In this document: piece by piece, positions 17,347 through 26,316 of the stretch
Layout of the letters: the number at the start of each line of letters is the position of its first letter
Numbering within the stretch: position 1 is the first letter of the stretch
Assembly: GCA_039029735.1 (NCBI GenBank)
Contig: JBCCFL010000001.1
Coordinates: 124,001-188,000 of the forward strand
Direction of reading: 5' to 3'
Source of the DNA: CADEDH01 sp039029735
GTDB taxonomy: Bacteria > Actinomycetota > Acidimicrobiia > Acidimicrobiales > SZUA-35
Length of the DNA stretch: 64,000 nt
Translations under genes and position numbers: made by a program
The notes under the pieces: model-generated
Told to the model about the DNA's origin: nothing
Database searches by the model: none
Seen by the model: only the letters and a program-made list of their open reading frames with translations

Positions 17347-18411
17347 TCACCACGTCTGCAGTTCGGGCAGCACCTCGGCCGCGAACAGCCGCATCGACTC
17401 TTCGGCTTGGTCGTGAGGGATGCCCCCGAACCGGAAGCACGTCGCCAACTCGAAGTCGCCCATCAGCTCCCGCCGCGCCCGGAACTGGTCGATGATCTGC
17501 TCCGGCGTACCGTACGCACTGGCCTCCATGAACCCGTCGAGGAATCCGCTCTCGCCCACCTTGCGCAACACCTCTGACGCCTTGGCGTAGGCGTCGTAGC
17601 CGGGGGTCGACGAGAAGTGGTCCCCCATCACCTCGTAGTGTTCGAGCACGCTGCCGAGATAGGTGCCCATGTACTGGGCGGCCCGCTCCCGCGCCACGTC
17701 CGCATCGGCGTGGCAGTAGCAGAAATCGGCGGTGAGAGGAGGCGGGGCCTCCACGCCGTGGATCTCCCGGAAGCGCTCACGCCAACGGGTGATCGAAGGC
17801 ATGCGCCCCTTCCAGGCCCGGTCGGCGAACATCACCATGCGGGCACCGAGACGGGCCGCCGACTCCACCGAGTCGTCGGAACTGGCCACTGCGTAGATAC
17901 GACCCGCCATGTCGGAACGGGGCCGGGGTCGGATCTCGGCTCGGGGTTGCGGGTAGAAGGGCCCGTCGCCCTCGATGTGGCCAGTGCGCAGCGCATCGAG
18001 CACCATCGCCGCTCCCTCGTCGAAGCGCTCGCGGCTCTCGCCCATCTCGATGTCGCGGAACGCGGCGTACTCCCTCCGGCTGAGGCCACGGCCCATACCG
18101 AAGCGCACCCGGCCAGGGGCGAGGTGCTCGAGGAGCGAGATCTTCTCCGCCACTCGCAGCGGCTCGTTCCACGGCATGATCACGGCTGCGGTTCCGAGCC
18201 CGATGCGTTCGGTGGCAGCAGCCAGATACGACAGCAGCTGGGTGTTGTCGGGGCACCACGAGTAGTCGAAGAAGTGGTGCTCCACCGGCCACAACACATC
18301 GAAGCCGAGGTCCTCGGCCATGCGAGCCATCTTCAACTCCTGGTTGAAGGTCGCGGTGTCGTCGTGGTCCCATCCCACGCTGGCGAAGATCAGCTGCATG
18401 CCGACGTCCAT
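17347..18411 (-). CDS. LLM-class flavin-dependent (or F420-dependent) oxidoreductase
   Basis: 354 residues, bacterial-luciferase-like TIM barrel. Recognisable are FDVLWPVEHHFFDYSWCP, GLGTAAVIMPWNEPLRVAE and RVRFGMGRGLSRREY with the flavin-binding loop, and the late segment YGTPEQIIDQF. Start chosen at ATG 18411 with AGGGGGA upstream; an adjacent in-frame GTG at 18414 is the alternative. It heads the minus-strand series that may continue to heliorhodopsin. Substrate unknown; FMNH2 versus F420 use cannot be told from sequence alone. Confidence 0.86.
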   Translation of the reverse strand: MDVGMQLIFASVGWDHDDTATFNQELKMARMAEDLGFDVLWPVEHHFFDYSWCPDNTQLLSYLAAATERIGLGTAAVIMPWNEPLRVAEKISLLEHLAPGRVRFGMGRGLSRREYAAFRDIEMGESRERFDEGAAMVLDALRTGHIEGDGPFYPQPRAEIRPRPRSDMAGRIYAVASSDDSVESAARLGARMVMFADRAWKGRMPSITRWRERFREIHGVEAPPPLTADFCYCHADADVARERAAQYMGTYLGSVLEHYEVMGDHFSSTPGYDAYAKASEVLRKVGESGFLDGFMEASAYGTPEQIIDQFRARRELMGDFELATCFRFGGIPHDQAEESMRLFAAEVLPELQTW

Positions 18412-18442
18412 CACGTCCCCCTTGGTTCGGCGCCGTGCCCCG

Positions 18443-18471
18443 ACGCTAGATCGACCACCCGACGGCTGTCA
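18443..18471 (-). promoter_or_regulatory. Candidate promoter for the LLM oxidoreductase operon
   Basis: On the minus strand TGACAG (18466-18471) and TAGCGT (18443-18448) are spaced by 17 bases, close to a -35/-10 pair, with the start codon about 32 bases further. The -10 lies in GACGCTAG (18442-18449), an exact reverse complement of CTAGCGTC at 18513-18520 upstream of the plus-strand gene. Confidence 0.5.
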
Positions 18472-18533
18472 GGTTCCGTGGTCTGCCAGCTTTCGGCCGC
18501 GGGAGTCGGCCACTAGCGTCGGCGGCACAATCT

Positions 18534-18550
18534 GCGGTCGCTGCGACCGC
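18534..18550. promoter_or_regulatory. Perfect 7-3-7 inverted repeat upstream of the SRPBCC gene
   Basis: GCGGTCG (18534-18540), CTG, then CGACCGC (18544-18550). It lies 23 bases before the plus-strand start, between a TAGCGT hexamer (18514-18519) and the Shine-Dalgarno GGGGGAG. It could be an operator just after the transcription start or a stem in the leader. No regulator gene is adjacent. Confidence 0.5.
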
Positions 18551-18572
18551 TCGTCTCCGGGGGAGCATCACC

Positions 18573-19001
18573 ATGGCCAAATCAGAAGTGGTCGTCACCG
18601 ACACCATCGCTGCACCTATTGCCGACGTATGGCGCCTCGCCGCCGATTTCGGCGGGCTCGACGAGATCATGGATGGCATCGACGCGTGCGAGACCGAGGG
18701 TGAGGGCATCGGGATGCTCCGCACACTCGCCATGGGCGGTGGCAGCGTGGTCGAGCGCTTGGAGGAGCTCGACGAGTCGGCCCATCGCATGGCCTACTCG
18801 ATCATCTCCGCTCCCCTGCCGTTCAAGGACTACTACGCCGCCATCGACCTCACCGAGGCCGAGGGTGGCACCGGGATCAGCTGGTCGGGCTCGTTCGAGC
18901 CGGACGGGGTGCCAGCCGAGAAGGCCGAGCGGCTGGCGCAGGGGATCTACGCCGGCGGAATCGAGGGCTTCAAGAAGGCCCTCGGCGTGAGCGACTCATA
19001 G
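18573..19001 (+). CDS. SRPBCC (START/Bet v 1-like) family protein
   Basis: 142 residues with the helix-grip layout: VVVTDTIAAPIADVWRLAADF at the N-terminus, a central beta sheet (ISWSGSFEPDG) and a long C-terminal helix (ERLAQGIYAGGIEGFKKAL). Such proteins bind hydrophobic ligands or act as small cyclases/dehydratases; no catalytic residue is evident. The strong Shine-Dalgarno GGGGGAG sits 8 bases before the ATG. It stands alone on the plus strand. Confidence 0.82.
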   Translation: MAKSEVVVTDTIAAPIADVWRLAADFGGLDEIMDGIDACETEGEGIGMLRTLAMGGGSVVERLEELDESAHRMAYSIISAPLPFKDYYAAIDLTEAEGGTGISWSGSFEPDGVPAEKAERLAQGIYAGGIEGFKKALGVSDS

Positions 19002-19027
19002 CCAATCAGCGCCCGCCCGGCCTTGTC

Positions 19028-20512
19028 TCAACAGCGAACCGAGCTGGCGCTGTAGGCGAGGCGGGCATCGTGACGCGCCCGATTGGCCGTTGACCACGAC
19101 TCGTCCACGCCGAGCGCGTCGTCGACCCGACGGCAGAACCGACCGAGGTCACCGCCGTCGAAGGCGCCCGCCTCGCCGAGCTCGACGAGCTCGGTTGCGG
19201 CGTCATCGGACAGGAATCGCAGGAGGTAGGCACCGTCGATCGTCCCGGTGTCTTCCCACACGGCGATGTTGCGCTGGGCGATCCGCTGGTCGGGATTGGC
19301 GACGTTGAGCCCGAGGGCATAGATCGCGATCGTGATCACGAGCGTGCGCATGAGCACGGTCTCGGGGCGGTCGGCAATGATCGCCCACACGAGCACAGCG
19401 AAGGCGACGATCAGGAACACCATGAACGACTGGCTGTAGAACCGCAGTTGGGTGAGACCGAATGCGTCGACGTAGAGGTCGAGGCGCCTGAACGCCGACA
19501 CGAACACGAACCCGACCTGAGCGATCAGCCCGAGGAGCAGATAGCGAACCACTCGGTGCTGATCGAGCCGATGGAACAGCTGGAGCCCGAGCCCCACCGC
19601 GAACACCAGCGCCGACACCGCAACAAGTTCGAAGAAGCCTCGGCGGCCGTACTCCGCGTACGTGAGGTCGCCGGTCGCCACCAGGTCAGCCCCACCGAAC
19701 AGGTATGCCGCCTGGATCAAGACGAAGAGCCCGAAGAGCGCATTCAGGGAGCCGAGCAGCATCGCCAGCTCGATCCCCCAGGCCGACGCCCGGGGCGTGT
19801 CGAGGTTCGGGGTCATCGGATCGACCGACGATGCGAACAGCAGGCCGAACACTGGGGCGATCAATGCGAAGAAGACGAGCGCGAGTACGACCCGGGTCAC
19901 CACTTGGGCCGGCGCCGTGATCTCCACGTCGAAGGCTGAACCGACGAGCCCGGCGAACACCGCGTCGGCCGATGCGAACAGAACGCCGAACAGGCCCACC
20001 ACGGGCACACTGATCACCAGGCCTCGCAGCACCGCACGCTGGCGGCCCGTCAACGGCGTGATCTTGGCGATACGAGCCGCCTTCGTCCACTCCGGGAGTG
20101 CCTGGAGCAGCACGAACGGCAACAGGATGACGGCACCCAGCCATTCGAGGGAGCGAAGGGCCCGCTGGTGCAGCACATCCAGCACCACAGCCGCAGCCAA
20201 TGCCAGCACCGTGATGACCGTGGCCGCATTCAGGTCTGGGGCGGCGCGCAGCGCCGTGAACAGTGACAGCACCACTGCGAGCGCCATCGAGATCATCGCG
20301 AAGGGTGACACCGTACGACCAGCCCGGCGGGCGAGGGCCACGGTGGCTCCCACCACCAGCACCACGGCCATCGGGAACTGCAGGCCAAGGCGATCCCAGG
20401 TGAGGATCACACCCCCGATCACGGCCAACGCGGCGGCGACCGCAATCACGGTCCTGGCCAGCGGCGGCTGCTGGCGCGCCTCGCTCTGCTCGTCGGTCGC
20501 TACCGCTGTCAC
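19028..20512 (-). CDS. Multi-pass membrane protein, DUF4173-like
   Basis: About 494 residues with roughly ten or more hydrophobic segments between residues 20 and 400 and a soluble C-terminal region of about 90 residues. The segments TYAEYGRRGFFELVAVSALV and FGLTQLRFYSQSF are typical of DUF4173/DUF4153 proteins; function unknown. Start chosen at GTG 20512, which has GGGAG 5 bases upstream; an in-frame GTG four codons earlier is possible. The soluble end has two Cys (RFCRR and the terminal residue). Confidence 0.8.
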   Translation of the reverse strand: MTAVATDEQSEARQQPPLARTVIAVAAALAVIGGVILTWDRLGLQFPMAVVLVVGATVALARRAGRTVSPFAMISMALAVVLSLFTALRAAPDLNAATVITVLALAAAVVLDVLHQRALRSLEWLGAVILLPFVLLQALPEWTKAARIAKITPLTGRQRAVLRGLVISVPVVGLFGVLFASADAVFAGLVGSAFDVEITAPAQVVTRVVLALVFFALIAPVFGLLFASSVDPMTPNLDTPRASAWGIELAMLLGSLNALFGLFVLIQAAYLFGGADLVATGDLTYAEYGRRGFFELVAVSALVFAVGLGLQLFHRLDQHRVVRYLLLGLIAQVGFVFVSAFRRLDLYVDAFGLTQLRFYSQSFMVFLIVAFAVLVWAIIADRPETVLMRTLVITIAIYALGLNVANPDQRIAQRNIAVWEDTGTIDGAYLLRFLSDDAATELVELGEAGAFDGGDLGRFCRRVDDALGVDESWSTANRARHDARLAYSASSVRC

Positions 20513-20683
20513 ATCGTCTCCCACGTCGTCGTGCGCATGCCGGTGCCCATGCGGTGCCCATGTGCTGCCCTGGTGATCCGCCGCCCGGAGCGAACGTATC
20601 AGCGATCGAGCGCACGGTGTCCGCGGCCCCCAGGCCGCGGTTCGTTCGATAGGCAGGGTCCCTCCCGGTTACGATCGCCGCCG

Positions 20684-22267
20684 ATGACGCGTCCGCCCGA
20701 TCCCGCCGACACCATCGCCGCTGCCGTTGCCGCCACCGGATGCTCGGTGGCGTTCGGTGTGCCGGGCGGGGGTCCGAACCTCGACTTGGTCGGGGCTCTC
20801 GACTACCACGGGGTGCGCTTCGTGCTTGCCCATTCCGAGGCTGCGAGCTGCATCATGGCATCGGCCTACGGCCACCTCACCGGATCAGTCTCGGCCGCAG
20901 TCGTGACCCGGGGCCCCGGTGCGACCGCTGCGGTGAACGGCGTGGCCCAGGCCACGCTCGACCGCCATCCCCTGCTGGTCGTGACCGACACCGTTCCCCA
21001 CGCCCAGCGAGCCCGTATTGCCCACCAGCGGCTCGATCAGCGGGCTCTGATGCGCCCGATCACCAAGGCATCATGGCGGGTGGGAAGTACCGAGGCCGAC
21101 GTCGACGGTCTGCTCGCCATCGCCGCCGCTGAGCCCCCAGGGGCAGTGCACATCGACTACGACGGCGCTGCCATCACCGTGGCGTACGAGCCGGAGGTAC
21201 CGATCGTGGCACCCCCGCCCGTCACCCAGGAGGCACTGGGCCACGTGGCCCGCTACGTTGCCCACTCGCAGCGCCCGATCGTGATCGTGGGCCGAGGGGG
21301 CCTCGCCTCGGGCTCCGCCCTCCAGGCAGAGCTGGAGGCGTTCGGCGCACCGGTGCTGGTCACCTACCAGGCGTCGGGCACGATCCCGAGCGAACATCCC
21401 CTCTGTGGCGGGCACTTCACCAACGGGGCGGCGGAACGCCCGCTGATCGACGAGGCCGACTTGATCGTGCTCGTGGGCTTCGACCCGGTGGAGCCGATCC
21501 CCGCCGAGTGGCCCACCGAGGTTCCGGTGGTGTCGCTGGCAGCAACGCGTACCACCGACGCCTACGCCCCGATCACCGCCGAACTCGTCGGCGATCCCGC
21601 CACCCTGCTCGCCCAGTTGCTCGCTACCGGCGCGGTGCGCCACACCTGGTCGGCGGGTGTCGGCGCCTTCCACCGGCGGCGCCTCCGCCAACGATTGTCG
21701 GAAGGTGAAGCCGAGTTCGGTCCGGTCGAGCTGGTGACCACGGCTGCTCGTCACACACCGACCCACGCCATCACAACGGTGGATGCTGGCGCCCACTTCC
21801 TCGCCATCATGCCGTTCTGGCCGATCCGCAACCCCGGGCAACTCCTGATCTCCAACGGCCTGGCCACCATGGGCTACGCGGTGCCGGCTGCCATCGGCGC
21901 GGCGCTGGCTCGTCCCGGTACACCAGTGGTGGCACTCGTGGGTGACGGTGGTCTGGCCATGACCCAGGCCGAATTGGAGACCATCGCCCGGCTCGATCTC
22001 CCGATCACGATCGTGGTCTTCAACGACGGTGCCCTGAGCCTGATTGAGATCAAGCAGCGCCCGGGCCAGGGTGGGAACGCTGCGGTGCGCTACGGCGACA
22101 CGGACTTCGCTGCGATCGCTGACGCCCACGGCGTGGCCGGCACAGTGGCCCACTCCATCGCCGATGTGGAGAAGGTGCTCACCGAGCGCAGGGACCGACC
22201 ACGACTTATCGACGCTCGCATCGACCCTGCGCCCTATCCCCATCTGATGCAGGTGACCCGCGGATAA
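20684..22267 (+). CDS. Thiamine-diphosphate-dependent enzyme, acetolactate-synthase-like
   Basis: 527 residues with the three domains of the family. The N-terminal PYR domain contains the catalytic Glu region (AHSEAASCIMASAY), the middle domain RPIVIVGRGGLASG, and the C-terminal TPP-binding motif GDGGLAMTQ (from residue 420) closed by VVFNDGALS. It resembles catabolic acetolactate-synthase or benzoylformate-decarboxylase-like proteins rather than IlvB (no regulatory subunit follows). TACGAT (20670-20675) lies 8 bases before the ATG and no Shine-Dalgarno is present. Confidence 0.87.
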   Translation: MTRPPDPADTIAAAVAATGCSVAFGVPGGGPNLDLVGALDYHGVRFVLAHSEAASCIMASAYGHLTGSVSAAVVTRGPGATAAVNGVAQATLDRHPLLVVTDTVPHAQRARIAHQRLDQRALMRPITKASWRVGSTEADVDGLLAIAAAEPPGAVHIDYDGAAITVAYEPEVPIVAPPPVTQEALGHVARYVAHSQRPIVIVGRGGLASGSALQAELEAFGAPVLVTYQASGTIPSEHPLCGGHFTNGAAERPLIDEADLIVLVGFDPVEPIPAEWPTEVPVVSLAATRTTDAYAPITAELVGDPATLLAQLLATGAVRHTWSAGVGAFHRRRLRQRLSEGEAEFGPVELVTTAARHTPTHAITTVDAGAHFLAIMPFWPIRNPGQLLISNGLATMGYAVPAAIGAALARPGTPVVALVGDGGLAMTQAELETIARLDLPITIVVFNDGALSLIEIKQRPGQGGNAAVRYGDTDFAAIADAHGVAGTVAHSIADVEKVLTERRDRPRLIDARIDPAPYPHLMQVTRG

Positions 22268-22345
22268 CGGCGAAACTCTGACCTCGCCCTGGCGCTGTGG
22301 CATGGTTGTGCCGACTCGCCATCGAATCACAACAAGGGGAATCAC

Positions 22346-22873
22346 ATGGGTGTCACCGTGTCTCGCTTTCTCGACGTGTCGGGAGGTCTGCAGGCCAACC
22401 AGTTCAGCGTCGGGAGCAAAGACCAGATCTCGTCGATCAGCGATCTCGACGAGACCTACAAGCAACTGATGGACAAGCCGTACGCCTGCGTCATGTCGGT
22501 GATGGGCCGCGATGGGCGCTCGAACCTCACCCCGATGTGGTTCGACTACGAGGGCGACAAGGTTCTCGTGAACGTGGCCGAGCAGCGCAAGAAGACGGAC
22601 TGGATCAGGGACAACCCCCAGATCACGATCCTGATCATGAATCCGGAGAACATGTACCACTGGATGTCGCTGAAGGTCACAGTCGACCGCGAGGTGAGCG
22701 AAGACGATCCCGCCGAGGGGGCCCGTGTCACCGAGCAGTTGAACCGCATCTGGCAGAAGTACATCCCCGATGGTGGTGACGAGTACGGCCTGCGCGACCC
22801 CTCGATCGAGGAACGACGGGTGCTCTTCGAGTGCAGCGTCGACAAGATCGCCACCTTCGGCGTTCCGGGTTGA
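22346..22873 (+). CDS. PPOX-fold (split beta-barrel) flavin/F420-binding protein
   Basis: 175 residues. The split barrel is recognisable from YACVMSVMGRDGRSNLTPMWFDYEG-type strands, KTDWIRDNPQITILIMNP and a C-terminal strand. Many actinobacterial relatives are F420-dependent reductases, but the cofactor is not certain. AGGGGA precedes the ATG by about 6 bases. It lies 7 bases upstream of the flavin monooxygenase gene, so probably in one operon with it and the DUF3500 gene. Confidence 0.83.
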   Translation: MGVTVSRFLDVSGGLQANQFSVGSKDQISSISDLDETYKQLMDKPYACVMSVMGRDGRSNLTPMWFDYEGDKVLVNVAEQRKKTDWIRDNPQITILIMNPENMYHWMSLKVTVDREVSEDDPAEGARVTEQLNRIWQKYIPDGGDEYGLRDPSIEERRVLFECSVDKIATFGVPG

Positions 22874-22880
22874 TCCCTCG

Positions 22881-24065
22881 GTGACCGAGCCGCGCCGCAT
22901 CGGAGTCGTTGGCGGTTCGCTCGGCGGCCTCACAGCGGCTTGCCTGCTGGTCGGCGACGGTCACGACGTCACGGTCTACGAGCGCTCGCCCCGCCCTCTG
23001 GAACAACGAGGGGCGGGGATCGGGCTGCTTCCGGCAACCTGGCGATACCTGGTGGAGCGGGCCGGTGTATCGATCGACGACCTCAGCGTCGAGACCGGCT
23101 TCATCCGCTATCTCGATCGGTCCGGTGCGGTGCTCCACGAGAGCGCCCACCGGTACCTGTTCAGCTCGTGGAACACGGTGTTCCGCGAGACCATCGCCTC
23201 ATTCGACGCCGAGCGGTATCTCCTCGGCCACGAGCTCACCGACTTCGCGTGCGACGGAGACGGAGTGACCGGCACCTTCGCCAACGGTAAGGAGGCCCGC
23301 TGGGATCTGCTCGTCGCAGCCGACGGGATCGGCTCGCTGGTCCGCGCCCGACTCCAACCACAGGCGGCGGCGCATTATGCGGGATATGTCGCCTGGCGGG
23401 GCACCGTGCCCGAGGCCGACCTCGACCGGGGCCTGGTCGCCCAGTTGTCGACGGCGATCACCTACCACGTCGGATCGAACTCGCACGTGCTCGTGTACCC
23501 GATTCCGAATCTCGACGGCGACACACGTGCAGGCAGTCGGCTGATCAACTTCGTCTGGTACCGCAACTACGCCGCCGGTGATGCGCTCACCGACCTTCTC
23601 ACCGATCGTGATGGCCGCACGAGAGCACTGTCGGTTCCGCCGGGGGCGGTGACCGATCATCACGTTGCCGAGCTTCGGGCCTACGCCACGGCCCACCTCC
23701 CCTCGTCCCTCGCCACCGTGGTCACCGCTGTCGACGAGCCGTTCGTGCAGCTCATCCAGGACATCGCGGTTGAACAGATGGTGTTCGGCCGCACGGTGCT
23801 ACTCGGCGACTCTGCGTTCGCCGTGCGCCCCCACGCCGCGGCGGGTACGGCCAAGGCGACCGACGATGGATGGCAGCTGGCCGCTGCGCTCGCCGCACAC
23901 GACCACCTCGATGATGCACTCTCGGCGTGGGAGGGCCCCCAGCTCGGTCTCGGGGCCGACCTGCTGCGCCGCACCCAGGAGATCGGCCGTCGCAGCCAGG
24001 TCGAGAACTCGTGGGTGCCAGGAGATCCGTCGTTGATCTTCGGGCTCCACGAACCGGGCAACTGA
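22881..24065 (+). CDS. FAD-dependent aromatic-type monooxygenase
   Basis: 394 residues, group A flavoprotein hydroxylase. FAD is bound by GVVGGSLGGLTAACLLVGDG, the Asp-Gly region LLVAADGIGSLVR and GRTVLLGDSAFAVRP near the end. The C-terminal third resembles 2,6-dihydroxypyridine 3-hydroxylase-type proteins. The start is GTG at 22881, 7 bases after the PPOX gene; the longer frame enters that gene. Substrate unknown, probably a hydroxylated ring compound. Confidence 0.86.
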   Translation: MTEPRRIGVVGGSLGGLTAACLLVGDGHDVTVYERSPRPLEQRGAGIGLLPATWRYLVERAGVSIDDLSVETGFIRYLDRSGAVLHESAHRYLFSSWNTVFRETIASFDAERYLLGHELTDFACDGDGVTGTFANGKEARWDLLVAADGIGSLVRARLQPQAAAHYAGYVAWRGTVPEADLDRGLVAQLSTAITYHVGSNSHVLVYPIPNLDGDTRAGSRLINFVWYRNYAAGDALTDLLTDRDGRTRALSVPPGAVTDHHVAELRAYATAHLPSSLATVVTAVDEPFVQLIQDIAVEQMVFGRTVLLGDSAFAVRPHAAAGTAKATDDGWQLAAALAAHDHLDDALSAWEGPQLGLGADLLRRTQEIGRRSQVENSWVPGDPSLIFGLHEPGN

Positions 24066-24066
24066 C

Positions 24067-25206
24067 ATGGCCAGCGCAGGCGGTGATCTCCGAGGGGACG
24101 CAACCACCGCAGCGGCCCGCCACCTGATCGAGCTGCTCGACGACGGCCAGCGCGAGGCGGCGTGCTGGCCGTTCCCGTCGGATGACGAGCGGCGGCTCTG
24201 GTTCTTCACCCCGACCGACCACGGTGGTCTGCCGCTGGCCGACATGTCGCCTCGCCAGTATCGGGCCACGATGCAGCTGTTGGCGTCGGTCCTGTCCGCT
24301 CCCGGGTACGTCACCGCCTCGCTCATCATCGGCCAGGAGAACGTGCTCGATCACCTCGAGGGCTTCCGGGTGGACTTCGGCCGTGCGCGGGGTCGCGATC
24401 CGCTGCTCTACTGGGTGCGAATCTTCGGCGAGCCGGATCAACGAACGTGGAGCTGGCGCTTCGGCGGGCATCACCTCTCGCTCCACGTCACCGTGCACGA
24501 TGGGCGCATCGTGTCGACCACACCCTGCTTCATGGGGGCCGATCCGGCCGCCGCTCCCCTGCTCGGGCCTCACCTCCATCGCCCACTGGGCGGCGCCGAA
24601 GACCTCGGCCGTGAGCTGGCCCGCTCGCTCGATGCGTCTCAGCGTGAGGCCGCCCTCCGGCCCGTGCCGCCCGTCGACATCGTTGGCGCCAACCGCTCAC
24701 GGGTCGACGACGGCGACCGTCCGCTCCCGCTGCCGCTGGTGTGGCGCGGCCGGTTCGAGGCTCAGCTCGACGCCCGGCTCCACTCGATGCAGACCGACGC
24801 CGAAGCCTCGCTCGGGCTCACCGCCGCCCACCTCGACGATCTGGCATTCCACCACCGGCCGGCCGGCGTGGCCGGCCGTGACCTCGGCCCCGACCAACGG
24901 GAGCTGCTCGTCGAGACGATCGGTGTCTACGTGGGGCGGATCGCCGACGGTCTGGCCGACCCGGTTCTCGCCCGGCTGACCGCCGGCATCGAGGAGCTGC
25001 ACTTCCTGTGGGCCGGCAGCCTCGAACCGGGCGATCCGCACTACTACCGCATTCAGGGCCTCGATCAGCTCATCGAGTATGACAACGCCCAACGAGGTGG
25101 CAACCACGTGCACACCGTGTGGCGCGACCTCACCGCTGACTTCGGCGGCGACCCCCTCGCCGCCCACTACGTGGCGGGGCATGCGGGGTCGGACCACTCA
25201 CACTGA
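24067..25206 (+). CDS. DUF3500 domain protein
   Basis: 379 residues, a full-length DUF3500 protein. Typical blocks are WSWRFGGHHLSLHVTVHDG, TPCFMGADPAAAP, HYYRIQGLDQLIEYDN and NHVHTVWRDLTADFG. The biochemical role is not established to my knowledge; the many His, Trp and Asp in these blocks could form a metal site. It begins one base after the stop of the flavin monooxygenase, so it is translated in step with it and probably serves the same pathway. Confidence 0.85.
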   Translation: MASAGGDLRGDATTAAARHLIELLDDGQREAACWPFPSDDERRLWFFTPTDHGGLPLADMSPRQYRATMQLLASVLSAPGYVTASLIIGQENVLDHLEGFRVDFGRARGRDPLLYWVRIFGEPDQRTWSWRFGGHHLSLHVTVHDGRIVSTTPCFMGADPAAAPLLGPHLHRPLGGAEDLGRELARSLDASQREAALRPVPPVDIVGANRSRVDDGDRPLPLPLVWRGRFEAQLDARLHSMQTDAEASLGLTAAHLDDLAFHHRPAGVAGRDLGPDQRELLVETIGVYVGRIADGLADPVLARLTAGIEELHFLWAGSLEPGDPHYYRIQGLDQLIEYDNAQRGGNHVHTVWRDLTADFGGDPLAAHYVAGHAGSDHSH

Positions 25207-25242
25207 GTCCACCGACCGAGCTGCGACGGCGCACCCGAGGCG

Positions 25243-26208
25243 CTATGGCGCGAAGACGATGGGCGTCCACACGAGGATGTCGGTGCCAACCGTTCCCTCG
25301 GCGTCGACGGCCGCCGCCCTGATCTCGAACCGCATGAGTCGGCCCGAGCCGGCGGCGATCTCGTCCACCAGTCGGTGCCGGAACTCCAACAGGTCGCCCT
25401 CGAACGCCGGGCCGATGTGGTCGCAGCCGTCCCAGGCCACCACGGTGGCGATGCCGGGCAGCACGCGGCTGAGCGAGGCCTGGGCCAGGCCCTGCACGTG
25501 TCCGCCGTAGACGAGTCGCTTCCCGTACACACTCGTTGTCGCATCGCGGTGAACGAACGCCTGGTTGAACGTGAGCCTCGCCAGCGACGGTGCGTTGTCC
25601 ACGTGATCACGCATGGCATCGGTGATCTCCGCACCAACCGACCACTCGGTGCGAGGCAGGCCCTCCAGCGACCACGAGGGGGCGAGATCAGCGACCTCGG
25701 CCAACGGCACCGGGTCGGACGGGCCGGGAATCTCGTCGCCGTGGCCGGGCGACCCTCCACGGCTCGCGACGAGGGCGCATCGCTCGTAGCGCACGACGGG
25801 CCCGTCGTCCCCGACGGTCTCGATGCCGAGCCACACCTTGCCCCGATGCAGGTCGCCCTTCGGCTTGGAGTCCGACAGGCCGAGCACAGTCGTGGTCGTG
25901 CGCAACGTCTCACCAACGGCCACGGTGCGCAGCAGACGCACGGACCGGTAGTAGAGGTTGGCGATCGCTCGCCGGGTGGCGTTGGTGGTCTGCCCAATCG
26001 AGTACTGCATCGCCAGCGACGGATAGATCATCCCGCCGTCGGTGCCGGTCACGCGGGCGGCGAGTGCTCGGTCGGCCGAAGGCAGGTGCTGATCACCGGT
26101 GATCATGCGGTAGGCAACGTTGTCGGCCTCGGTGACCGTCACCGGCGGGAGCGGAGGGATGACCATTCCCGTTGCGAAGTCGTCGTAGTACGGCCCGTCG
26201 TTGTCCAT
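25243..26208 (-). CDS. MaoC-family (double hot-dog) dehydratase-like protein
   Basis: 321 residues. The first hot-dog unit begins near YYDDFATGMVIPPLPPVTVT and the second contains MRDHVDNAPSLARLTFNQAF and GKRLVYGGHVQGLAQA, resembling itaconyl-/mesaconyl-CoA hydratase-type MaoC proteins. In the first unit the hydratase motif reads TGDQHLPSAD, again not a clean GDxNPIH. Start chosen at ATG 26208; the longer frame would run through the opposite-strand PPOX gene. CoA substrate unknown. Confidence 0.78.
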   Translation of the reverse strand: MDNDGPYYDDFATGMVIPPLPPVTVTEADNVAYRMITGDQHLPSADRALAARVTGTDGGMIYPSLAMQYSIGQTTNATRRAIANLYYRSVRLLRTVAVGETLRTTTTVLGLSDSKPKGDLHRGKVWLGIETVGDDGPVVRYERCALVASRGGSPGHGDEIPGPSDPVPLAEVADLAPSWSLEGLPRTEWSVGAEITDAMRDHVDNAPSLARLTFNQAFVHRDATTSVYGKRLVYGGHVQGLAQASLSRVLPGIATVVAWDGCDHIGPAFEGDLLEFRHRLVDEIAAGSGRLMRFEIRAAAVDAEGTVGTDILVWTPIVFAP

Positions 26209-26316
26209 CGGCCCGAGGATAGAGATCGGGTGAGGCAGCTCCCAAGCCGACATCACTCGGGCATGGAAGACTGGGCTGGCCATTGCCATACCCGCAGTCC
26301 GAGGAGGACCCTTCGT

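Noticed and set aside
21071..22933. 620-codon minus-strand open frame
   Set aside because: Opposite the TPP enzyme and PPOX genes; no motif and no start context.
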